Assembly (NCBI GenBank): GCA_017528085.1 | Contig: JAFXPH010000002.1 | Location: 469,898-533,897, forward strand | DNA: 64,000 nt | Reading direction: 5' to 3' | From: Clostridia bacterium | Lineage (GTDB): Bacteria; Bacillota; Clostridia; TANB77; CAG-508 | The notes under the pieces: generated by a model | Told to the model about the DNA's origin: nothing | Databases searched by the model: none | The model's input: the letters and a program-made list of their open reading frames with translations, nothing else | Translations under genes and position numbers: made by a program | Shown: piece after piece, positions 1 through 9,611 of the stretch | How positions within the stretch are numbered: position 1 is the first letter of the stretch | How the letters are laid out: every line of letters begins with the position of its first letter

Positions 1-464
1 TCTGGTGGTCTTTTTGTTCTTACAACAGCTGCTGTTTGACCAACAAGTTCTTTATCAATTCCTTTAACGATAATTTCGTTTTGACCGTTAACTACGAATT
101 CAATTCCTTCTGGTTGAGCCATTTCAACTGGATGTGAATAGCCTAAAGTTAATACTAAACTATTTCCTCTCTTTTGAGCTCTGTATCCAACACCGTTTAC
201 TTCTAATTTTCTTTCGAATCCATCAGTTGTACCTTTGATCATGTTATTAATTAATGTTCTTGTTAATCCATGTAAACTTCTATTAAATGGTTCGTCGTCA
301 GGTCTTTCAACTTTGATTTCGCTTCCGTTTACAGAAACTTTCATGTTTTTATGAAATTCCTTAACTAATGTTCCCTTAGGTCCTTTTACAGTAATTGTTT
401 GGCCTTCGATTTTAACATCAACGCCAGCTGGAACTGTAATAGGGCTATTTCCTATTCTTGACAT
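1..464 (-). CDS. rplF: 50S ribosomal protein L6 (C-terminus cut by window edge)
   Basis: L6 binds 23S rRNA near the factor-binding site of the large subunit. The minus-strand reading frame opens at ATG 464 with [15 protein letters not shown], the standard L6 start, and runs open to base 1 ending near RTKRPP, so about 154 of the usual ~178 residues are present. A ribosome binding site (AAGGAG) lies just upstream at about 475-480. It follows rpsH in the usual spc order and should continue to the left into rplR and rpsE. The only oddity is the truncation by the window edge. Confidence 0.97.
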   Translation of the reverse strand, partial: MSRIGNSPITVPAGVDVKIEGQTITVKGPKGTLVKEFHKNMKVSVNGSEIKVERPDDEPFNRSLHGLTRTLINNMIKGTTDGFERKLEVNGVGYRAQKRGNSLVLTLGYSHPVEMAQPEGIEFVVNGQNEIIVKGIDKELVGQTAAVVRTKRPP

Positions 465-539
465 TTTAAAATACTCCTTTCTTAAATTGGGCCTCATTTT
501 CATGAGGATTTTCAGATTAAATTATTTTTTTATTATTGA

Positions 540-938
540 TTACCAAATATAAGCTAATACTTCTCCACCTATACCTAGTTCTCTTGCTTTTTTGTCTGTC
601 ATTATTCCTTTTGAAGTAGAAATTAAAGCGATTCCTAATCCATTTAATACTTTTGGTAATTCATCTTTAGCTGCATAAACTCTTAAACCTGGTTTAGAAA
701 TTCTTTTAATGCCATCGATTACTCTATTACCTTTCTCATCGTATTTTAATGATATTCTAATTATTCCTTGAACATCGCCTTCGATTTCTTCAAAAGATTT
801 AATATATCCTTCTTCAAATAAAGTTTCTGCAATAGCTTTTTTCATCTTTGATGCTGGTACATCAACAGTTTTAAATTTTGCGCTATTTGCATTTCTTATT
901 CTTGTTAACATATCTGCTATTGGGTCAGTTATATTCAT
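540..938 (-). CDS. rpsH: 30S ribosomal protein S8
   Basis: S8 is a primary 16S rRNA-binding protein of the small-subunit central domain. The 132-residue product has the family's usual length. It begins [17 protein letters not shown] and carries the conserved C-terminal motif [20 protein letters not shown], which contacts helix 21. It lies between rpsN and rplF, as in other Firmicutes. In enterobacteria S8 autoregulates this operon; I see no comparable RNA element here. Confidence 0.98.
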   Translation of the reverse strand: MNITDPIADMLTRIRNANSAKFKTVDVPASKMKKAIAETLFEEGYIKSFEEIEGDVQGIIRISLKYDEKGNRVIDGIKRISKPGLRVYAAKDELPKVLNGLGIALISTSKGIMTDKKARELGIGGEVLAYIW

Positions 939-976
939 TTTTACCCTCCTTTATCTTAATTTTTTAAATATATTTA

Positions 977-1162
977 TTACCAACTAGCTTTCTTAACTCC
1001 TGGAATTTCTCCTTTGTGAGCTAGTTCTCTAAAGCATACACGGCAAATACCATATTTTCTTATATAAGCATGTGGTCTTCCGCATATTTTGCATCTATTA
1101 TATTCTCTAGTTTGGTATTTTTGTTTTCTTGCTTGTTTAACTTTTAATGATTTTTTAGCCAT
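977..1162 (-). CDS. rpsN: 30S ribosomal protein S14, zinc-binding type
   Basis: At 61 residues this is the short, zinc-ribbon (type Z) form of S14. Two CxxC pairs, CKIC at about residues 24-27 and CRVC at about 40-43, should bind one zinc ion. The protein sits in the 3' major domain (head) of the 30S subunit. Bacteria often keep a zinc-free longer S14 elsewhere for zinc starvation; none is in this window. The start MAKKSLKV has a good ribosome binding site, and the gene sits between rplE and rpsH as expected. Confidence 0.98.
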   Translation of the reverse strand: MAKKSLKVKQARKQKYQTREYNRCKICGRPHAYIRKYGICRVCFRELAHKGEIPGVKKASW

Positions 1163-1185
1163 TATTTAACTCCTTTCTTATAAAA

Positions 1186-1725
1186 TTAATTTTTAAATGG
1201 CATACCTAAAAGTCTAAGTAATTCTCTAGCTTCTTCGTCAGTTCTAGCTGTAGTTACGAAAATGATATCCATTCCTCTTAATTTATCGATCTTATCATAT
1301 TCAATCTCTGGGAATATTAATTGTTCTTTAATACCCATTGAATAGTTTCCTCTTCCATCAAATGATTTATCAGAAACTCCTCTAAAGTCTCTAACTCTTG
1401 GAAGTGCAACATTAAATAGTTTGTATGCAAAGTCATACATTTTTCCTGATCTTAATGTTACTTTACAACCAATTTTAGCACCTTCTCTTAATTTGAAAGC
1501 TGCTATTGACTTTTTAGCTTTAGTTATTATAGGTTTTTGACCTGTAATAATTGTTAAATCGTTTATAGCGTTATCTAATTCTTTTGGGTTGTCTTTAGTA
1601 TCGCCTAAACCCATATTGATAACTATTTTATCTAACTTTGGAACTTCCATAATTGAAGAATATTCAAATTTCTTCATCAATGCTGGAACTACTTCTTTAA
1701 CATATAGTTCTTTAAGTTTTTCCAT
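1186..1725 (-). CDS. rplE: 50S ribosomal protein L5
   Basis: L5 binds 5S rRNA and contacts the P-site tRNA. The 179-residue protein is full length for the family and includes the typical stretches [15 protein letters not shown] near the N-terminus and [19 protein letters not shown] around residues 114-132. It is preceded by a good ribosome binding site (AAGGAGG) and lies between rplX and rpsN, the conserved order. Confidence 0.98.
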   Translation of the reverse strand: MEKLKELYVKEVVPALMKKFEYSSIMEVPKLDKIVINMGLGDTKDNPKELDNAINDLTIITGQKPIITKAKKSIAAFKLREGAKIGCKVTLRSGKMYDFAYKLFNVALPRVRDFRGVSDKSFDGRGNYSMGIKEQLIFPEIEYDKIDKLRGMDIIFVTTARTDEEARELLRLLGMPFKN

Positions 1726-1755
1726 GTTATTTAAGTCCTCCTTCTTAAATTTCTA

Positions 1756-2073
1756 TTATTTTAATTTTGCACCGCATTTTTTGCAAACACGTACTTTCTT
1801 ACCATCAACAACTTCGTATCCAACTTTTGTTGCTTTACCACATTTAGGGCAAACTACTGCAACTTTTGATACGTCCATATGGCTTTCTACAGGAATAATT
1901 CCTCCTTCTTCGCCTTGTTTTCTTGGTTTTACATGTCTTTTATTAATATTAACTCCTTTAACAACTACAGTGTTGTCTTTTGGACTTGTTTCTAATACTT
2001 CGCCAGTTTTTCCGATATCTTTTCCGGCTAATACTTTAACGTTATCACCTTTTTTAATTCTCAATTTATTCAC
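1756..2073 (-). CDS. rplX: 50S ribosomal protein L24
   Basis: L24 is an early assembly initiator of the 50S subunit. The 105-residue protein carries an N-terminal KOW motif (KKGDNVKVLAGKDIGKTGEV, residues ~7-26) and a C-terminal zinc-ribbon-like segment with CPKC and CKKC pairs (residues ~81-101), as seen in many Firmicutes. Its position between rplN and rplE is canonical. Confidence 0.98.
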   Translation of the reverse strand: MNKLRIKKGDNVKVLAGKDIGKTGEVLETSPKDNTVVVKGVNINKRHVKPRKQGEEGGIIPVESHMDVSKVAVVCPKCGKATKVGYEVVDGKKVRVCKKCGAKLK

Positions 2074-2100
2074 CTCTTATTCTTTGTAAATTGGTATTTT

Positions 2101-2469
2101 CTATAAAACTTCTGGAGCTAAAGATATAATTTTCATATAATCTTTTTCTCTTAATTCTCTAGCTACTGGACCAAATATACGTGTTCCTTTTGGTGTACCA
2201 TCTTCACGAATGATAACTGCTGCATTTTCATCAAATTTAACATATGAACCATCAGGTCTTCTTGCACCTTTTTTAGTTCTAACAACTACAGCTTTTACTA
2301 CTTCACCTTTTCTTACAACGCCACCTGGTGTAGCACTTTTAACAGAAGCTACTATTACATCGCCTATTTCAGCGTATTTTCTATGTGATCCACCTAAACA
2401 TCTGATAACCATAATCTCTTTTGCACCAGTGTTATCGGCTACTTTTAAAATAGATTGTTGTTGTACCAT
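2101..2469 (-). CDS. rplN: 50S ribosomal protein L14
   Basis: L14 forms part of the intersubunit bridge and of the factor-binding region. The product is exactly the family-typical 122 residues, starting [18 protein letters not shown] and ending EVL. It lies between rpsQ and rplX in the conserved order with a ribosome binding site (AAGGAGG) just upstream. Confidence 0.98.
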   Translation of the reverse strand: MVQQQSILKVADNTGAKEIMVIRCLGGSHRKYAEIGDVIVASVKSATPGGVVRKGEVVKAVVVRTKKGARRPDGSYVKFDENAAVIIREDGTPKGTRIFGPVARELREKDYMKIISLAPEVL

Positions 2470-2519
2470 CTTAAAAAGTTCCTCCTTAATTTATTTTTGA
2501 ATCTTGTTTATAGAAGTTT

Positions 2520-2783
2520 TTATTTCTTTACAGCTTTTTCTACAACTTCTACAACTCTCCATCTTTTATCTCTAGATAAAGGTCTAGTTTCCATTACTTT
2601 TACTTTATCTCCAACTTCACATTTGTTTTCTTCATCATGTGCTTTTAATTTATAAGTTCTTTTAACAGTTTTCTTGTACATTGGATGTCTTACAGATGTT
2701 TCTACTGAAACAACAACTGTTTTATCCATTTTGTCAGATGTAACTGTTCCTATCATAGTTTTACGAAGATTTCTTTCTTCCAT
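2520..2783 (-). CDS. rpsQ: 30S ribosomal protein S17
   Basis: S17 is a primary assembly protein with an OB fold that binds the 5' domain of 16S rRNA. The 87-residue protein contains the family signature around [17 protein letters not shown] and [16 protein letters not shown]. Length and position (after rpmC, before rplN) are as expected. Confidence 0.98.
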   Translation of the reverse strand: MEERNLRKTMIGTVTSDKMDKTVVVSVETSVRHPMYKKTVKRTYKLKAHDEENKCEVGDKVKVMETRPLSRDKRWRVVEVVEKAVKK

Positions 2784-2817
2784 TAGGACTATCTCCTTTC
2801 TTAATTCTATTTAAATT

Positions 2818-3021
2818 TTATTTCTTTGAACCTTCAAGTTCTCTTTTTCTTAATATAGTATTAATTCTAGCTATATCTTTCTTAACTTCTTTAATCTTCA
2901 TTGGATTATCTAATCCATTAGTAGCTAGGCTGAATTTTAATTTAAATAACTCTGTTTTTAGTTCACTTAATTCTTTCTCTAGATCAGTTGAACTTTTCTT
3001 TAATAAATCATTATTTTTCAA
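2818..3021 (-). CDS. rpmC: 50S ribosomal protein L29
   Basis: L29 lies at the peptide exit tunnel next to L23 and helps dock SRP and trigger factor. I place the start at TTG 3021, giving [17 protein letters not shown] (67 residues), because AGGTGG lies 8 bases before it and the alignment with typical L29 (MKxxELRxxSxxEL) begins there. A longer form from GTG 3033 would add four residues but sits on top of the ribosome binding site. The start region overlaps the end of rplP by 11 bases, suggesting translational coupling. Confidence 0.95.
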   Translation of the reverse strand: MKNNDLLKKSSTDLEKELSELKTELFKLKFSLATNGLDNPMKIKEVKKDIARINTILRKRELEGSKK

Positions 3022-3451
3022 CTTTATCACCACCTACTTCAGTTTCTCTTCTTACGAATTTTGCTTGAACAGGTAATTTTTGTGCTGCAAGTCTTAAAGC
3101 TTCTTTTGCAACATCTTCAGTTACACCTTCGATTTCAAACATAACTCTTCCTGGTTTTACTACAGCAACCCAATATTCTGGAGCACCTTTACCTTTACCC
3201 ATACGAGTTTCGGCAGGTTTCTTTGTTACTGGTTTATCTGGGAAAATTTTGATCCAAACTTTTCCACCTCTTTTAATATATCTTGTTAATGCAACTCTGG
3301 CAGCCTCAATTTGGTTAGATTTAATCCATCCAGCTGTTGTAGCTTGTAATCCGTATTCTCCTTCAGAAACTACGTTACCTCTTGTAGCCTTACCTCTGTT
3401 TCTACCTTTTTGTTGCTTTCTAAACTTTGTTCTTTTTGGCATTAATGGCAT
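3011..3451 (-). CDS. rplP: 50S ribosomal protein L16
   Basis: L16 organises the A-site region of the 50S subunit. The 146-residue protein has the hallmark [19 protein letters not shown] near the N-terminus and the [19 protein letters not shown] segment near residues 83-101. The ATG at 3451 overlaps the rpsC stop by one base (TAATG) with AGGAGG nine bases upstream. A second ATG at 3442 is possible but worse placed. Confidence 0.98.
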   Translation of the reverse strand: MPLMPKRTKFRKQQKGRNRGKATRGNVVSEGEYGLQATTAGWIKSNQIEAARVALTRYIKRGGKVWIKIFPDKPVTKKPAETRMGKGKGAPEYWVAVVKPGRVMFEIEGVTEDVAKEALRLAAQKLPVQAKFVRRETEVGGDKVEK

Positions 3452-4110
3452 TAGTCTCTACCTCCTTTAGCTTCTTTTTTAGTTGGAAGAACTTCGCCTT
3501 TATAAATCCATACTTTTACACCAATTTTTCCATAAGTTGTATCTGCTTCATAGAATCCATAGTCTATATCAGCTCTTAATGTTTGTAGTGGTACAGTACC
3601 ATCTTTATAAAATTCTGTTCTTGCCATGTCTGCTCCACCTAATCTACCTGAAACAGCAGTTTTAATTCCTAATGCTCCAGCTTTCATAGTTTTTTGCATA
3701 CATTGTTTCATTGCTCTTCTGAAAGATATTCTTCTTTCAAGTTGGTTACAAATGTTTTCAGCAACTAGTTGTGCGTCTAAATCAACATTTTTAACCTCAA
3801 CAATATTTAAGTTAACTTCTTTTCCAATCATTTTTTGAAGTTCATTTTTTAATTTTTCTGATAAGTCTCCACCTTTTCCGATAACTAAACCTGGTTTAGC
3901 AGTGAAAACATTAACTTTAACAAATTTAGCAGTTCTTTCAATTTCAACTTTTGAAATTCCACTAATGAATAATTTCTTCTTAATATATTTACGAATCTTT
4001 TGATCTTCAATTAAGTATTCGCTAAAGTGAGAATCTTCAGCATACCATCTTGAATTCCAATCTCTTATTACACCTACTCTAAATCCATTTGGATGTACCT
4101 TTTGTCCCAT
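3451..4110 (-). CDS. rpsC: 30S ribosomal protein S3
   Basis: S3 sits at the mRNA entry channel and has helicase activity together with S4 and S5. The 219-residue protein starts [18 protein letters not shown], has a KH domain with the GLVIGKGG loop (residues ~75-82) and the C-terminal S3 domain with [13 protein letters not shown]. The gene is coupled to rplP by a one-base overlap and follows rplV. Confidence 0.98.
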   Translation of the reverse strand: MGQKVHPNGFRVGVIRDWNSRWYAEDSHFSEYLIEDQKIRKYIKKKLFISGISKVEIERTAKFVKVNVFTAKPGLVIGKGGDLSEKLKNELQKMIGKEVNLNIVEVKNVDLDAQLVAENICNQLERRISFRRAMKQCMQKTMKAGALGIKTAVSGRLGGADMARTEFYKDGTVPLQTLRADIDYGFYEADTTYGKIGVKVWIYKGEVLPTKKEAKGGRD

Positions 4111-4133
4111 CTCGTAAATATCCTCCTTTCTTA

Positions 4134-4490
4134 CTATTTACTCTCTCTTAAAACTATTGTTATATGACTAGTTCTTTTTCTTATTCTTACAGCTGAACCT
4201 TTTGCAGCTGGTCTAATTCTTTTTAATGTTGGACCTTGGTTTGCGTAAATTTCGCTAACTACAAGATCTGATCTATTCATGAAATGATTATTTTCAGCAT
4301 TTGCAATAGCTGAGTTTAATAATTTAAGTAAAGTTTCTGAAGATGCTTTTGGAGCAAATTTCAAAATATTTACTGCTTCATCAACTTTTTTGCCTCTTAT
4401 TAAATCTGCTACAATTTTAACTTTTCTAGCTGAAATTCTAGCATATTTAAGTGTTGCGCTTGCTTCTGCTACTTGAACTTTTTCTTCCAC
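4134..4490 (-). CDS. rplV: 50S ribosomal protein L22
   Basis: L22 lines the nascent-peptide tunnel, and its beta-hairpin forms the constriction with L4. The 118-residue product has the motif [18 protein letters not shown] near residues 17-34 and the C-terminal hairpin [20 protein letters not shown]. It lies between rpsS and rpsC in the normal order. Confidence 0.98.
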   Translation of the reverse strand: MEEKVQVAEASATLKYARISARKVKIVADLIRGKKVDEAVNILKFAPKASSETLLKLLNSAIANAENNHFMNRSDLVVSEIYANQGPTLKRIRPAAKGSAVRIRKRTSHITIVLRESK

Positions 4491-4541
4491 GATTATTTCC
4501 TCCTTTATATTTTTCGGTATTTATTTATCTCTCATTAATTA

Positions 4542-4814
4542 CTATTTTGTAGTTTTATCTCCTGAATGTCCTTTAAAAGTTCTTGTTGGAGCAAATTCTC
4601 CTAATTTGTGTCCAATCATTTCTTCTGAAATATATACTGGAACGTGTTTTCTTCCATCATGAACAGCAATTGTATGTCCAACCATATCAGGATATATTGT
4701 AGAAGCTCTAGACCATGTCTTTAATACTTCTAATTTTCCGCTCTCATTCATAGCTTTTACTCTTTTCATTAATTCAGGTGCTACATAAGGTTTTTTCTTA
4801 CTTGATCTTGACAT
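4542..4814 (-). CDS. rpsS: 30S ribosomal protein S19
   Basis: S19 is in the head of the 30S subunit, near S13 and the A/P tRNAs. The 90-residue protein has the diagnostic sequences [20 protein letters not shown] and [15 protein letters not shown]. Position after rplB and before rplV is canonical. Confidence 0.98.
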   Translation of the reverse strand: MSRSSKKKPYVAPELMKRVKAMNESGKLEVLKTWSRASTIYPDMVGHTIAVHDGRKHVPVYISEEMIGHKLGEFAPTRTFKGHSGDKTTK

Positions 4815-4853
4815 TTATTTTTCTCCTTCCTTAAAACTTCTCACGCTACTTTA

Positions 4854-5681
4854 TTATTTTCTTCTCTTAACAATAAACTTATTAGATAATTTCTTTTTGT
4901 TTCTTGTTTTGTATCCAAGTGCTGGTTTACCCCAAGGAGTAACTGGTCCTGGTCTACCAATTGGAGCTTTACCTTCACCACCACCATGTGGGTGATCGTT
5001 AGGGTTCATAGCAGAACCTCTTACTGTTGGTCTAATTCCCATATGTCTTTTTCTACCAGCTTTACCTAATTTTACGTTTTCGTAATCGCTGTTTCCGATT
5101 GTTCCGATTGTTGCTCTACATTTAATAGAAACTAATCTCATTTCTCCAGATGGAAGTCTTACGTGTGCATAAGCACCCTCTTTAGCCATAAGTTGAGCTT
5201 CTTGTCCAGCTGATCTAACTAATTTTCCACCTTGTCTTGGATTTAATTCAATATTATGAATCATTGTACCTACTGGGATATTTTCGATTGGCATTGCGTT
5301 ACCAACTTTAATATCAACTTTCTCTCCAGATACAACTTTCATTCCATCTGTTAATCCTTGAGGAGCTAAGATATAACTCTTTTCTCCATCTTCATATTGG
5401 ATTAATGCTATGTTAGCACTTCTGTTTGGATCATATTCGATTCCAACTACAGTTGCTTCTACGTTATCTTTTAATCTCTTAAAATCAATTATTCTATATT
5501 TTTGTCTGTTTCCACCACCTTGATGTCTAACTGTTATTCTTCCATATGAATTTCTACCTGCATTTTTCTTCTTTGTAGCAAGTAAAGATTTCTCTGGAGA
5601 TTTTTTAGTTACTTCAGCATAATCTGAAGTTGTCATATTTCTTCTTGATGGTGTATATGCTCTATAATGTTTCATTCCCAT
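4854..5681 (-). CDS. rplB: 50S ribosomal protein L2
   Basis: L2 is needed for subunit association and supports the peptidyl transferase centre. The 275-residue protein has the conserved C-terminal segment [17 protein letters not shown] (about residues 222-238), including the invariant His region, and the [15 protein letters not shown] segment near residue 55. The length is usual. Confidence 0.98.
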   Translation of the reverse strand: MGMKHYRAYTPSRRNMTTSDYAEVTKKSPEKSLLATKKKNAGRNSYGRITVRHQGGGNRQKYRIIDFKRLKDNVEATVVGIEYDPNRSANIALIQYEDGEKSYILAPQGLTDGMKVVSGEKVDIKVGNAMPIENIPVGTMIHNIELNPRQGGKLVRSAGQEAQLMAKEGAYAHVRLPSGEMRLVSIKCRATIGTIGNSDYENVKLGKAGRKRHMGIRPTVRGSAMNPNDHPHGGGEGKAPIGRPGPVTPWGKPALGYKTRNKKKLSNKFIVKRRK

Positions 5682-5745
5682 TTTAATTTCTCTCCTTTAT
5701 TATTTATTATCCTAGTTTTTTCTAGATATTTTGTTTAACCTTAAA

Positions 5746-6090
5746 TTAAACATTTAAACTTTCTATTGAAGTTTTATATTTCTTAGAAACTTTAGTTTCT
5801 TTTCCACCTTTTGCAAGGTATGTAATATCTCCAGCATTAGTATCTATTGTTACTATTGCTTTTTTCCAATCAGGAGTTCTTCCTAATTGATATCTAACTC
5901 TTTTTTCTTTTCCGCTAACTCTCATTGTGTTAACGCTTAATACTTTTACTTCGAATAATTTTTCAACAGCATTTTTAATGTCAACTTTTGTTGCATTTTT
6001 TGCTACTCTGAAAGTGTATTTTCCTTCTTGCATATCCACGCTACTTTTTTCAGTAACTATTGGAGCTAATATAATATCTTCTGCTACCAT
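5746..6090 (-). CDS. rplW: 50S ribosomal protein L23
   Basis: L23 surrounds the exit tunnel and is the docking site for trigger factor and SRP. The 114-residue product has the family start IILAPIVTEKSSVDMQEGKY and the motif VLSVNTMRVSGKEKR. It is slightly longer than the usual ~95-100 residues because of a lysine-rich C-terminal tail. Its ATG overlaps the rplD stop by one base. Confidence 0.97.
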   Translation of the reverse strand: MVAEDIILAPIVTEKSSVDMQEGKYTFRVAKNATKVDIKNAVEKLFEVKVLSVNTMRVSGKEKRVRYQLGRTPDWKKAIVTIDTNAGDITYLAKGGKETKVSKKYKTSIESLNV

Positions 6091-6713
6091 TATGCGTACA
6101 CCTCCTCTAATCTTTTAACTGTATCTACAGTTAATACTAATTTCTTATATTTTAATAAGTCGAATACGTTAATAGTATCAACAGATGTTGTTCTAACACC
6201 TTCAAGATTTCTTGCTGATAATCTAGCATTTTTATCTTCTAATGATAATACTATTAAAGCTTTATCTTCTACTTTTAAGTTTTTCATTGCATCAGCCATA
6301 GTTTTTGTTTTGATTTCTTTTAAATTGAATTTATCAACAACTACTAAGTCTTGTTCTGCAACTTTTGAACTTAAGATTGATCTTATAGCTAATTGTTTTT
6401 CTTTCTTGTTTACTCTATATCTATAATCTCTTGGTTTTGGTCCTAAAGCGATACCACCTTTGATCCATTGAGGAGCTCTTATAGAACCTTGTCTTGCTCT
6501 ACCTGTTCCTTTTTGTCTCCAAGGTTTTTTACCACCGCCTCTAACTTCTGCTCTTGTTTTAGTGCTTTGTGTACCTTGTCTTTGATTAGCTAGGTAATTA
6601 ACTAAAACGCTATGTACTACAGTTTCATTTGGTTCAATTCCAAATACTTCTTCTTTTAAATCTACAGTACTTACTTTTTTACCTTCTATATTATATACGT
6701 CTATACTAGGCAT
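6090..6713 (-). CDS. rplD: 50S ribosomal protein L4
   Basis: L4 extends a loop into the exit tunnel, visible here as the basic GGGKKPWRQKGTGRARQGS segment at about residues 60-78. The 207-residue length is typical. In enterobacteria L4 represses the S10 operon by acting on its leader RNA. A structured leader is present upstream of rpsJ here, but whether L4 acts on it is unknown. Confidence 0.98.
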   Translation of the reverse strand: MPSIDVYNIEGKKVSTVDLKEEVFGIEPNETVVHSVLVNYLANQRQGTQSTKTRAEVRGGGKKPWRQKGTGRARQGSIRAPQWIKGGIALGPKPRDYRYRVNKKEKQLAIRSILSSKVAEQDLVVVDKFNLKEIKTKTMADAMKNLKVEDKALIVLSLEDKNARLSARNLEGVRTTSVDTINVFDLLKYKKLVLTVDTVKRLEEVYA

Positions 6714-6732
6714 TTTCTATTCCTCCTTCCTC

Positions 6733-7368
6733 TTATTTAGATCTCTTTACAGATTCTTTTATTTTTACGATGCTACCTTTATTTCCTGGAATAGATCCTT
6801 TTACTAAAATAGCATTTTTGTCTAAGTCTACTCTTACAACTTCAAGATTTTGAATTGTAACTGTATCTACACCCATATGTCCAGGAAGTTTCTTTCCTTT
6901 AAATACTCTACCTGGTGTAGAAGTTGGTCCCATTGAACCTGGTCTTCTATGATACATAGAACCATGTCCCATTGGTCCTCTAGATTGTCCATGACGTTTA
7001 ATAACACCTTGGAATCCTTTACCTTTTGTTATACCTTGAATATCAACTGCGTCGCCTTGAGCGAATACATCAGCTTTGAATTCATCTCCTACTTTAATAG
7101 TAGAAACATCTTCCATTCTAAATTCTCTTAGATATTTAGCTGGTTTAACACTTACTTTTGTAAAGTGTCCTTTTTCTGGTTTGTTAAGTTTTGATTCTTT
7201 AACTTCACCGAATCCTAATTGTACAGCATTGTATCCATCTTTTTCTACAGTTTTGATTTGAACTACTGTACATGGACCTACTTCTATAACTGTAACTGGA
7301 ACAACTATACCTTTATCATTAAAGATTTGAGTCATTCCAACTTTTCTTCCTATCATTGCTTTTTCCAT
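6733..7368 (-). CDS. rplC: 50S ribosomal protein L3
   Basis: L3 helps start 50S assembly and reaches to the peptidyl transferase centre. The 211-residue protein starts [16 protein letters not shown] and has the signature [22 protein letters not shown] around residue 116 (shown in part) followed by [20 protein letters not shown]. The gap to rpsJ (112 bases) is the widest inside the operon and contains a small hairpin. Confidence 0.98.
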   Translation of the reverse strand: MEKAMIGRKVGMTQIFNDKGIVVPVTVIEVGPCTVVQIKTVEKDGYNAVQLGFGEVKESKLNKPEKGHFTKVSVKPAKYLREFRMEDVSTIKVGDEFKADVFAQGDAVDIQGITKGKGFQGVIKRHGQSRGPMGHGSMYHRRPGSMGPTSTPGRVFKGKKLPGHMGVDTVTIQNLEVVRVDLDKNAILVKGSIPGNKGSIVKIKESVKRSK

Positions 7369-7393
7369 TTTATAAATTTCCTCCTAACTATTG

Positions 7394-7410
7394 GCTGACC
7401 TTTCATCAGC
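7394..7410 (-). promoter_or_regulatory. Small hairpin ahead of rplC
   Basis: In the unusually wide rpsJ-rplC gap the minus strand has GCTGA, a 7-base loop, then TCAGC, ending about 10 bases before the rplC ribosome binding site. It could affect rplC translation or mRNA processing. It is short and may be chance. Confidence 0.25.
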
Positions 7411-7480
7411 TTGGTTTTTAAAAACTTATATAAATCTTCAAATATATCATTGCGTATTTGATATTTATACTAAATAAAAA

Positions 7481-7810
7481 TTATAATTTGATTTCTATAT
7501 CAACACCTGCTGGTAACTCTAATTTCATTAAGCTATCCATTGTTTTTTGTGTTGGATAAAGAATATCGATAACTCTCATATGAGTTCTCATTTCGAATTG
7601 TTCTCTTGAATCTTTGTGTTTGTGTGGAGAACGAATAATTGTTACTACTTCTCTTTTTGTTGGAAGTGGAATAGGACCTGAAACTTTAGCTCCTGTTCTC
7701 TTAGCAGTATCAACTATCTTTTCAGCTGACTGATCTAAAACAACATAATCATAAGCTTTAAGTCTAATTCTTATTTTATCGTTTCCAATCTTTGTGTTTG
7801 ATGTTGCCAT
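7481..7810 (-). CDS. rpsJ: 30S ribosomal protein S10
   Basis: S10 (also NusE) is a 30S head protein and an antitermination factor. The 109-residue product has [20 protein letters not shown] near the N-terminus and the signature [20 protein letters not shown] around residues 44-63. It is about seven residues longer at the N-terminus than usual ([10 protein letters not shown]). It is the first gene of the S10 operon, behind a strong promoter and a long structured leader. Confidence 0.98.
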   Translation of the reverse strand: MATSNTKIGNDKIRIRLKAYDYVVLDQSAEKIVDTAKRTGAKVSGPIPLPTKREVVTIIRSPHKHKDSREQFEMRTHMRVIDILYPTQKTMDSLMKLELPAGVDIEIKL

Positions 7811-8057
7811 TTAAAATTTCCCTCCTTAAATTAATATTTTTTTGAATGGCTAACGTTAAGTTTGCAACGCACCCGAGTGTTTCTTTTTTACTCATATTTT
7901 AATCCAAGCCATCTTTTGTATTTTTTTAAAAAATTGTCTTGGATAAGTACTGTGTATTAACAAACTTATCGCCCGGTCTAAGCCAAGACATACTCCACAG
8001 AAGTTCCCTCCACCAATAGGTGTAGCCACATTCTGCTTCATCGCAAATCTATACGCG
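7811..8057 (-). ncRNA. Structured S10-operon leader with a terminator/antiterminator switch
   Basis: About 250 transcribed bases precede rpsJ. Reading 5' to 3' on the minus strand there is a hairpin CAGAA...TTCTG enclosing CACC-TATT-GGTG (around 8036-7997). Next comes GTCTTGG (7989-7983) pairing with CCAAGAC (7942-7936), directly followed by AATTTTTT, a classic terminator. The bases 7944-7938 (ATCCAAG) can instead pair with CTTGGAT at 7908-7902, which sequesters the U run against an A run and would act as antiterminator. The two foldings exclude each other. It is probably an attenuator controlled by a ribosomal protein; I do not recognise a named leader family. Confidence 0.75.
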
Positions 8058-8063
8058 ATTAAT

Positions 8064-8092
8064 ATTATACTATCTAAAAGTACCAATGTCAA
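8064..8092 (-). promoter_or_regulatory. SigA promoter of the S10 ribosomal operon
   Basis: TTGACA (8092-8087), a 17-base spacer and TATAAT (8069-8064) form a consensus SigA promoter on the minus strand. Transcription should start near 8057, giving the long leader before rpsJ. Confidence 0.93.
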
Positions 8093-8135
8093 TGGTTTTT
8101 TCTACTTTTTTTACAATTTTTTTACAAACAAAAAA

Positions 8136-8169
8136 ATAAGAAATAAATTTAAAAAAATTTATTTCTTAT
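8136..8169 (-). terminator. Terminator overlapping the stop of the GT-C-like gene
   Basis: A perfect 15-bp AT-only stem (8136-8150 with 8155-8169) followed by a T run on the minus strand. The stop codon at 8161-8159 lies inside the hairpin, so terminator and coding end overlap. Confidence 0.7.
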
Positions 8170-9598
8170 ATATTTCAAATTCTCCAATTTTCTGTGTTAA
8201 TTTCATGTTACTTCTGACGTAATCCTTTACTTCCGTAATTTCTTGAACTGAGTAATCTAAATTACTTTTTTCTTTCAATATTACATATTCGATATCAGAT
8301 GACCTATTAATATCATCTATTACATCAGTAGGAGTCCTTCTCCCTACATTGCCATAGAAGCATAGATCAAAGTATGAATGGTTCTGATTAACATATGTCA
8401 TATACATGGCAGATGAATTTGTTATCATGATAGAGTTATTATTCTCTAAAAATGATGCCATCTCTTTAAATGTATCCATATTATTAGTTTTTAATTTTTC
8501 ATATATTGTACCTTTGCTAAATGATGGAGAGTTTAAAGATTCATTATTTAAATCATAAATAGCTCTTCCAGTAATTACTAGCATACAAAGTATGGCTGTA
8601 TTTAATATTAAGTTATCAAATTTAAGTTCTTTTTCTAAAGCGAATTTATTTACAATATATATTATAATAGGAAGAAACATTAATAAAACTTTACTCATAT
8701 GTCCCGAATTTAGTATTGGGTACCCCATTCCCATCATACAAATTGGTATTAATCCAATTGAAAGCATATAATCTTTCTTCTTATTTATAATACTAACTGT
8801 AGTTATAAATGAATATATAATTGTAAGAACTAGTTCAATTATTAAAAGAATAACTCCATCATTAGCTACATATTTATTTTTAATTCCAAATGCTTTTACA
8901 CCTATTACCGCATATTCAATAAAACCATCTAGTATTCCTAAGATTTTTAACACTCCTAAAAATACTAATACATATATGAAGCTTAAAGCTCCTATTTTAA
9001 CAAATCTTATTATTCTTTCTTTAAAAGTTTTTTCTGAAAAGATTATTTCCACAAAGAATAATGCTACTCCAAATAATATTGCTGCATTTTGTTTAGACAT
9101 AAACAGCAAAAACCAAATAATTGATTGAAGCCAAATATACTTTTTATCTTCATTATAAAACTTTTGAATAATTACATAACTTAATAGAACAAATAATACT
9201 ATCAATGTATTATATGAAAATGTAAGTGATATCCAAATGTTGTACCAAAGAATTGTAACTATAGTAATTAAAAATGCAATTCTTTTTCTTATATTAAAGT
9301 TTTCAATCATCTTGTAGAACACAAAAAACATAATACTAAAAAGAACAGCACTTACTATTCTAAAATTAAACAGCGTACATCCTATTAACTTTAAGATTGG
9401 AACTGTAATCATAAAAAACAAGGGTGTAACGATAACATTACACTCTTTGTATATTACTGCTCCATTTACAATCTTATTTATATTTTGGAAATTATAACTC
9501 TCATCATCAGCTATAACTGGTTTATAGAACGAAAATCCTAAAACAATAATTAATATTCCAATATAAACTAAGATGTTTGAAATTAACTTTTTATTCAT
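8159..9598 (-). CDS. Multipass membrane protein, GT-C glycosyltransferase-like
   Basis: This 479-residue protein has about ten to twelve hydrophobic helices and a short hydrophilic C-terminal domain (about 385-479). After the first helix there is an acidic motif DDE at residues 31-33, in the loop position where GT-C enzymes (PMT/ArnT-like, lipid-linked sugar donors) hold their catalytic Asp. This suggests transfer of a sugar from an undecaprenyl carrier outside the membrane. Similarity is at the level of topology and this motif only. It lies 13 bases after the 9612 gene and is probably co-transcribed with it. Alternatives are an O-antigen ligase-like or purely structural membrane protein. Confidence 0.6.
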   Translation of the reverse strand: MNKKLISNILVYIGILIIVLGFSFYKPVIADDESYNFQNINKIVNGAVIYKECNVIVTPLFFMITVPILKLIGCTLFNFRIVSAVLFSIMFFVFYKMIENFNIRKRIAFLITIVTILWYNIWISLTFSYNTLIVLFVLLSYVIIQKFYNEDKKYIWLQSIIWFLLFMSKQNAAILFGVALFFVEIIFSEKTFKERIIRFVKIGALSFIYVLVFLGVLKILGILDGFIEYAVIGVKAFGIKNKYVANDGVILLIIELVLTIIYSFITTVSIINKKKDYMLSIGLIPICMMGMGYPILNSGHMSKVLLMFLPIIIYIVNKFALEKELKFDNLILNTAILCMLVITGRAIYDLNNESLNSPSFSKGTIYEKLKTNNMDTFKEMASFLENNNSIMITNSSAMYMTYVNQNHSYFDLCFYGNVGRRTPTDVIDDINRSSDIEYVILKEKSNLDYSVQEITEVKDYVRSNMKLTQKIGEFEIYKK

Positions 9599-9611
9599 CT
9601 TCTACCTAACT

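Noticed and set aside
7892..8092. 66-codon minus-strand frame ahead of rpsJ
   Set aside because: It runs through the promoter and leader and has no ribosome binding site. The sequence is explained by RNA structure.
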